Made by a program: the position numbers and the translations under genes
The notes under the pieces: model-generated
What the model saw: the letters and a program-made list of their open reading frames with translations, nothing else
Told to the model about the DNA's origin: nothing
Database searches by the model: none
Assembly (NCBI RefSeq): GCF_018614955.1
Contig: NZ_JAGGNV010000005.1
Span: 62,001-126,000, forward strand
Reading direction: 5' to 3'
DNA: 64,000 nt
Source of the DNA: Variovorax paradoxus
GTDB lineage: Bacteria > Pseudomonadota > Gammaproteobacteria > Burkholderiales > Burkholderiaceae_C
Shown: positions 61,936 through 64,000 of the stretch, piece after piece
How the letters are laid out: the number at the start of each line of letters is the position of its first letter
Position numbering within the stretch: the first letter of the stretch is position 1

Positions 61936-63183
61936 TCAGGCCAGGAGCGATGCGAAGGGAATGAACTGCACCATGTCGCCGGACTTGAAGGGCTGGCCAG
62001 CCGGCGTGTCGATCACGCCGTCGCCCCAGACCATCGAGGTCAGCACGCCGGAGCTCTGGTTGGCGAACAGGTCGAGCCCGCCCGCGGCATTGCGCCGTGC
62101 ACGCAGGAACTCGCGGCGCCGGTCGGCGCGCGGCCAGTCGAAATCGGCACGCATCGCGATCGGCGCCGGCGCCACGCGTGTCGCGCCCTGCAGCGTCAGC
62201 AGGAAGGGGCGCACGAGCAGCAGGAAGGTCAGGAAGCTGGAGACCGGATTGCCGGGTAGCCCGGTGAGGTGCGCGTCGCCGATGCGGCCGTAGGCAAAGG
62301 GCTTGCCCGGCTTCATCGAGAGCGACCACAGGTCGAGCTGGCCCAGTGCCTGCACGGCGGCCTTGATGTGGTCTTCCTCGCCGACCGACACGCCGCCGGT
62401 GGTGATGATCAGGTCGCTGCGAAGCGATGCGGCGCGCAAGGCCTCGATGGTCGCATCGCGCCGGTCGGGCACGATGCCCAGGTCGTTCACCTCGCAGCCG
62501 AGCCGCTGCAGCAGCGCCCGCATGAAGAAGCGGTTGGAGTTGTAGATCGAGCCCGGCTTCATCGCCTCGGGCGCCACCTCGCCGGGCATCACGAGTTCGT
62601 CGCCGGTCGACAGCAGCGTGACGCGCGGACGCTTCGCCACCTGCAGCCGGTCGAGGCCGACGCTGGCGGCCAGCCCCAGGCCCGCAGGCGTGAGGCGTTC
62701 GCCCTTGGACAGCACCACGTCGCCGGCCGCCACGTCTTCGCCGGCGCGGCGAATCCACTGGCCCGCGGCGGGCACGATCTCGATGCGCACGCTTCCGAGG
62801 CCACCCTCCTCGGGGAGCGCGCGCGCGTCTTCCTGCATCACGACCGCGTCGGCGCCTTCGGGGATCTGCGCGCCGGTGAAGATGCGCGCTGCCGTGCCGG
62901 CGGCAAGCGCCGTGCCGACGCTGCCGGCCGGAATGCGCTGCGCCACCCGCAGCACGGCGCCGGGCGCCGCGCAATCGGCGACGCGCAGCGCGTAGCCGTC
63001 CATCGAGCTGTTGTCGCGCGGCGGCACGGTGAGCGCCGACACCACGTCCTGCGCGAGCACCCGGCCGTCGGCTTCGAAGGTGGAGACGCTTTCGATGCCG
63101 ACCTGCGGCGTGGCGGCCGCGAGCAGGCGCGCGAGCGCCTCGTCGAGCGGCATCAGGGGGGGACGGGCGGATGGATCAGCCAT
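61936..63183 (-). CDS. moeA: Molybdopterin molybdenumtransferase
   Basis: 415 residues. PPRDNSSMDGYALRVAD near residue 52, FTGAQIPEGADAVVMQED, LLSTGDELV and IITTGGVSVGEEDH are MoeA/gephyrin signatures; GLPGNPVSSFLTFLLL completes the MPT site. It inserts molybdate into adenylated molybdopterin. The ATG at 63183 gives an 8-bp overlap with mobB, favoured over an upstream start. Confidence 0.95.
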   Translation of the reverse strand: MADPSARPPLMPLDEALARLLAAATPQVGIESVSTFEADGRVLAQDVVSALTVPPRDNSSMDGYALRVADCAAPGAVLRVAQRIPAGSVGTALAAGTAARIFTGAQIPEGADAVVMQEDARALPEEGGLGSVRIEIVPAAGQWIRRAGEDVAAGDVVLSKGERLTPAGLGLAASVGLDRLQVAKRPRVTLLSTGDELVMPGEVAPEAMKPGSIYNSNRFFMRALLQRLGCEVNDLGIVPDRRDATIEALRAASLRSDLIITTGGVSVGEEDHIKAAVQALGQLDLWSLSMKPGKPFAYGRIGDAHLTGLPGNPVSSFLTFLLLVRPFLLTLQGATRVAPAPIAMRADFDWPRADRRREFLRARRNAAGGLDLFANQSSGVLTSMVWGDGVIDTPAGQPFKSGDMVQFIPFASLLA

Positions 63184-63721
63184 GGCGTTCCATCTTGTAC
63201 TCGAAACGCGCCGCGTTCTGCAGCAGCCAGTCGCCGATGCCATCGACGTCGTTCAGGTCGAAGACCGGCAGGTCGGTGGCGGTCGGCAGCAGTTCCGGCG
63301 TGTCGGTCGCGATCGCGACGATGTGCGCGTCCTCGGCGTAGCGCGCGGGGCGGGCCGCCTCGCCCTCCCCGGGTTCGCGCCAGATCTCGATCTTGAACAG
63401 GTCGCTGTGCTTGAAGCCTTCGACCAGGACCCAGTCGACGCCATCATCGAGTTCAGCCACCAGATCGTGCACGCCGAGCTGCGTCGGCCGCTCGAACTCG
63501 CGGATCAGCGCAAGGCGCTTGTCCGACGCGACCACCACCTCGAAGGCACCGGCTTCACGATGCCGGTAGGTGTCCTTGCCCGGATGGTCGATGTCGAACT
63601 TGTGATGGGCATGCTTGACCACCGAAACGCGCTGGCCGTGCAGCTTGAGCACGGGGATCAGGCGCTCGACCAGCGTGGTCTTGCCCGCGCCCGAGAAGCC
63701 GGCGAAGCCGATGACTTTCAT
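63176..63721 (-). CDS. mobB: Molybdopterin-guanine dinucleotide biosynthesis protein B
   Basis: 181 residues. MKVIGFAGFSGAGKTTLVERLIPVL starts with the P-loop (GFSGAGKT, 8-15), followed by HAHHKFDIDHPGKDTYRHREAGA and VLVEGFKHSDLFKIEIWR. A GTP-binding adapter for MobA in MGD formation, which indicates DMSO-reductase-type molybdoenzymes in this organism. Slightly longer than E. coli MobB. Confidence 0.95.
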   Translation of the reverse strand: MKVIGFAGFSGAGKTTLVERLIPVLKLHGQRVSVVKHAHHKFDIDHPGKDTYRHREAGAFEVVVASDKRLALIREFERPTQLGVHDLVAELDDGVDWVLVEGFKHSDLFKIEIWREPGEGEAARPARYAEDAHIVAIATDTPELLPTATDLPVFDLNDVDGIGDWLLQNAARFEYKMERHG

Positions 63722-63739
63722 GCGCCGCCTTCTTGGGGG

Positions 63740-64000
63740 TCAATCACAGTGCTGGGCAATGTAGGCCTTGACCGCCTCGACATCCGCCGGCAACTTGACG
63801 ACGCGCTTGGGCAGCGCCTCGATGCCCTCGAAGCGCGCGGGACGCTCGGGCTCATGGCCCAGCGCCTCGACGATGGTTTCGGCGAACTTGATGGGCAGCG
63901 CGGTCTCCAGCACGATCATCGGAATGCTCGGCGCGAGGTGTTCGCGCGCGGCCTTGAGGCCGTCGGCCGTGTGCGTGTCGATCAGCGTGGCGAAGCGCTT
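63740..64000 (-). CDS. thrC: Threonine synthase, 3' end only
   Basis: The last 86 residues are visible, ending VKAYIAQHCD at a TGA at 63742. IDTHTADGLKAAREHL and IPMIVLETALPIKFAETIVEALG are the conserved C-terminal blocks of threonine synthase. The N-terminal PLP-binding part lies beyond the window. Same strand as mobB, 18 nt upstream of it, so mobB may follow thrC in one transcript. Confidence 0.88.
   Translation of the reverse strand, partial: KRFATLIDTHTADGLKAAREHLAPSIPMIVLETALPIKFAETIVEALGHEPERPARFEGIEALPKRVVKLPADVEAVKAYIAQHCD

Overview
The window is high-GC chromosomal DNA of a beta-proteobacterium, most likely a Comamonadaceae member such as Variovorax. This is inferred from the base composition, three Bug-type substrate-binding proteins, a lysine/alanine/proline-rich SWIB protein, and the order infC-rpmI-rplT-pheS-pheT-ihfA-merR-tRNA-Pro. 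No insertion sequence, integrase, phage gene or CRISPR array was seen.

Positions 1-13300 hold an archaeal-like tetrahydromethanopterin (H4MPT) and methanofuran-type C1 island. It encodes formaldehyde-activating enzyme, MtdB, Mch, a beta-RFAP synthase (MptG), an MptN-like ATP-grasp ligase, DmrB, MfnB, a second ATP-grasp protein, a dihydropteroate-synthase-like protein, a CitG-like protein, a DUF447 protein, a dihydroneopterin-aldolase-like protein and the end of an MfnE-like kinase. A sigma-54 activator sits in the middle. The folB-like gene and the mptG operon each carry a GG-N10-GC (-24/-12) promoter, so the island looks like a sigma-54 regulon. The formyltransferase/hydrolase genes are not in the window.

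Positions 13400-23350 begin with a heme-binding beta-barrel gene and a frameshifted alpha/beta hydrolase. The translation cluster follows (thrS, infC, rpmI, rplT, pheS, pheT, ihfA, merR, tRNA-Pro-GGG). infC starts at ATC, and terminator-like hairpins precede pheS and thrS. Positions 23350-26900 carry aceA behind an AT-rich region with two dyads, a gamma-glutamylcyclotransferase-like gene, a DMT exporter and the SWIB gene.

Positions 26929-41364 form the most interesting catabolic locus. A thiamine-diphosphate enzyme and a TetR regulator are divergent. Downstream of tetR lies an 11-gene co-directional operon: Bug protein, Gfo/Idh/MocA oxidoreductase, DUF993 aldolase-like, SDR, DapA-like, second Bug protein, TctB, TctA, sugar isomerase, enolase-superfamily enzyme, second sugar isomerase. 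Near-identical 20-bp dyads lie in the tetR promoter region and just after the -10 box of the operon promoter, so TetR probably controls both. The substrate is unknown.

Positions 41420-55900 are accessory and housekeeping genes: a YcaQ-like protein, an AHSA1/ArsR pair, an FMN riboswitch with a greatly enlarged arm ahead of a RibH2-type lumazine synthase, a GST, a GAF protein, TauE and MFS transporters with a divergent AraC regulator, SulP, a metallophosphoesterase, ArfB, a PhoD-like phosphatase with a 15-glycine tract, and a MEMO plus radical-SAM pair followed by a YbhB-like protein. Positions 55917-64000 hold a small membrane protein, clpB with a heat-shock promoter, a third Bug protein, a molybdenum cofactor set (moaE, moaD, moeA, mobB) interrupted by a DapA-family gene with a structured leader, and the 3' end of thrC.
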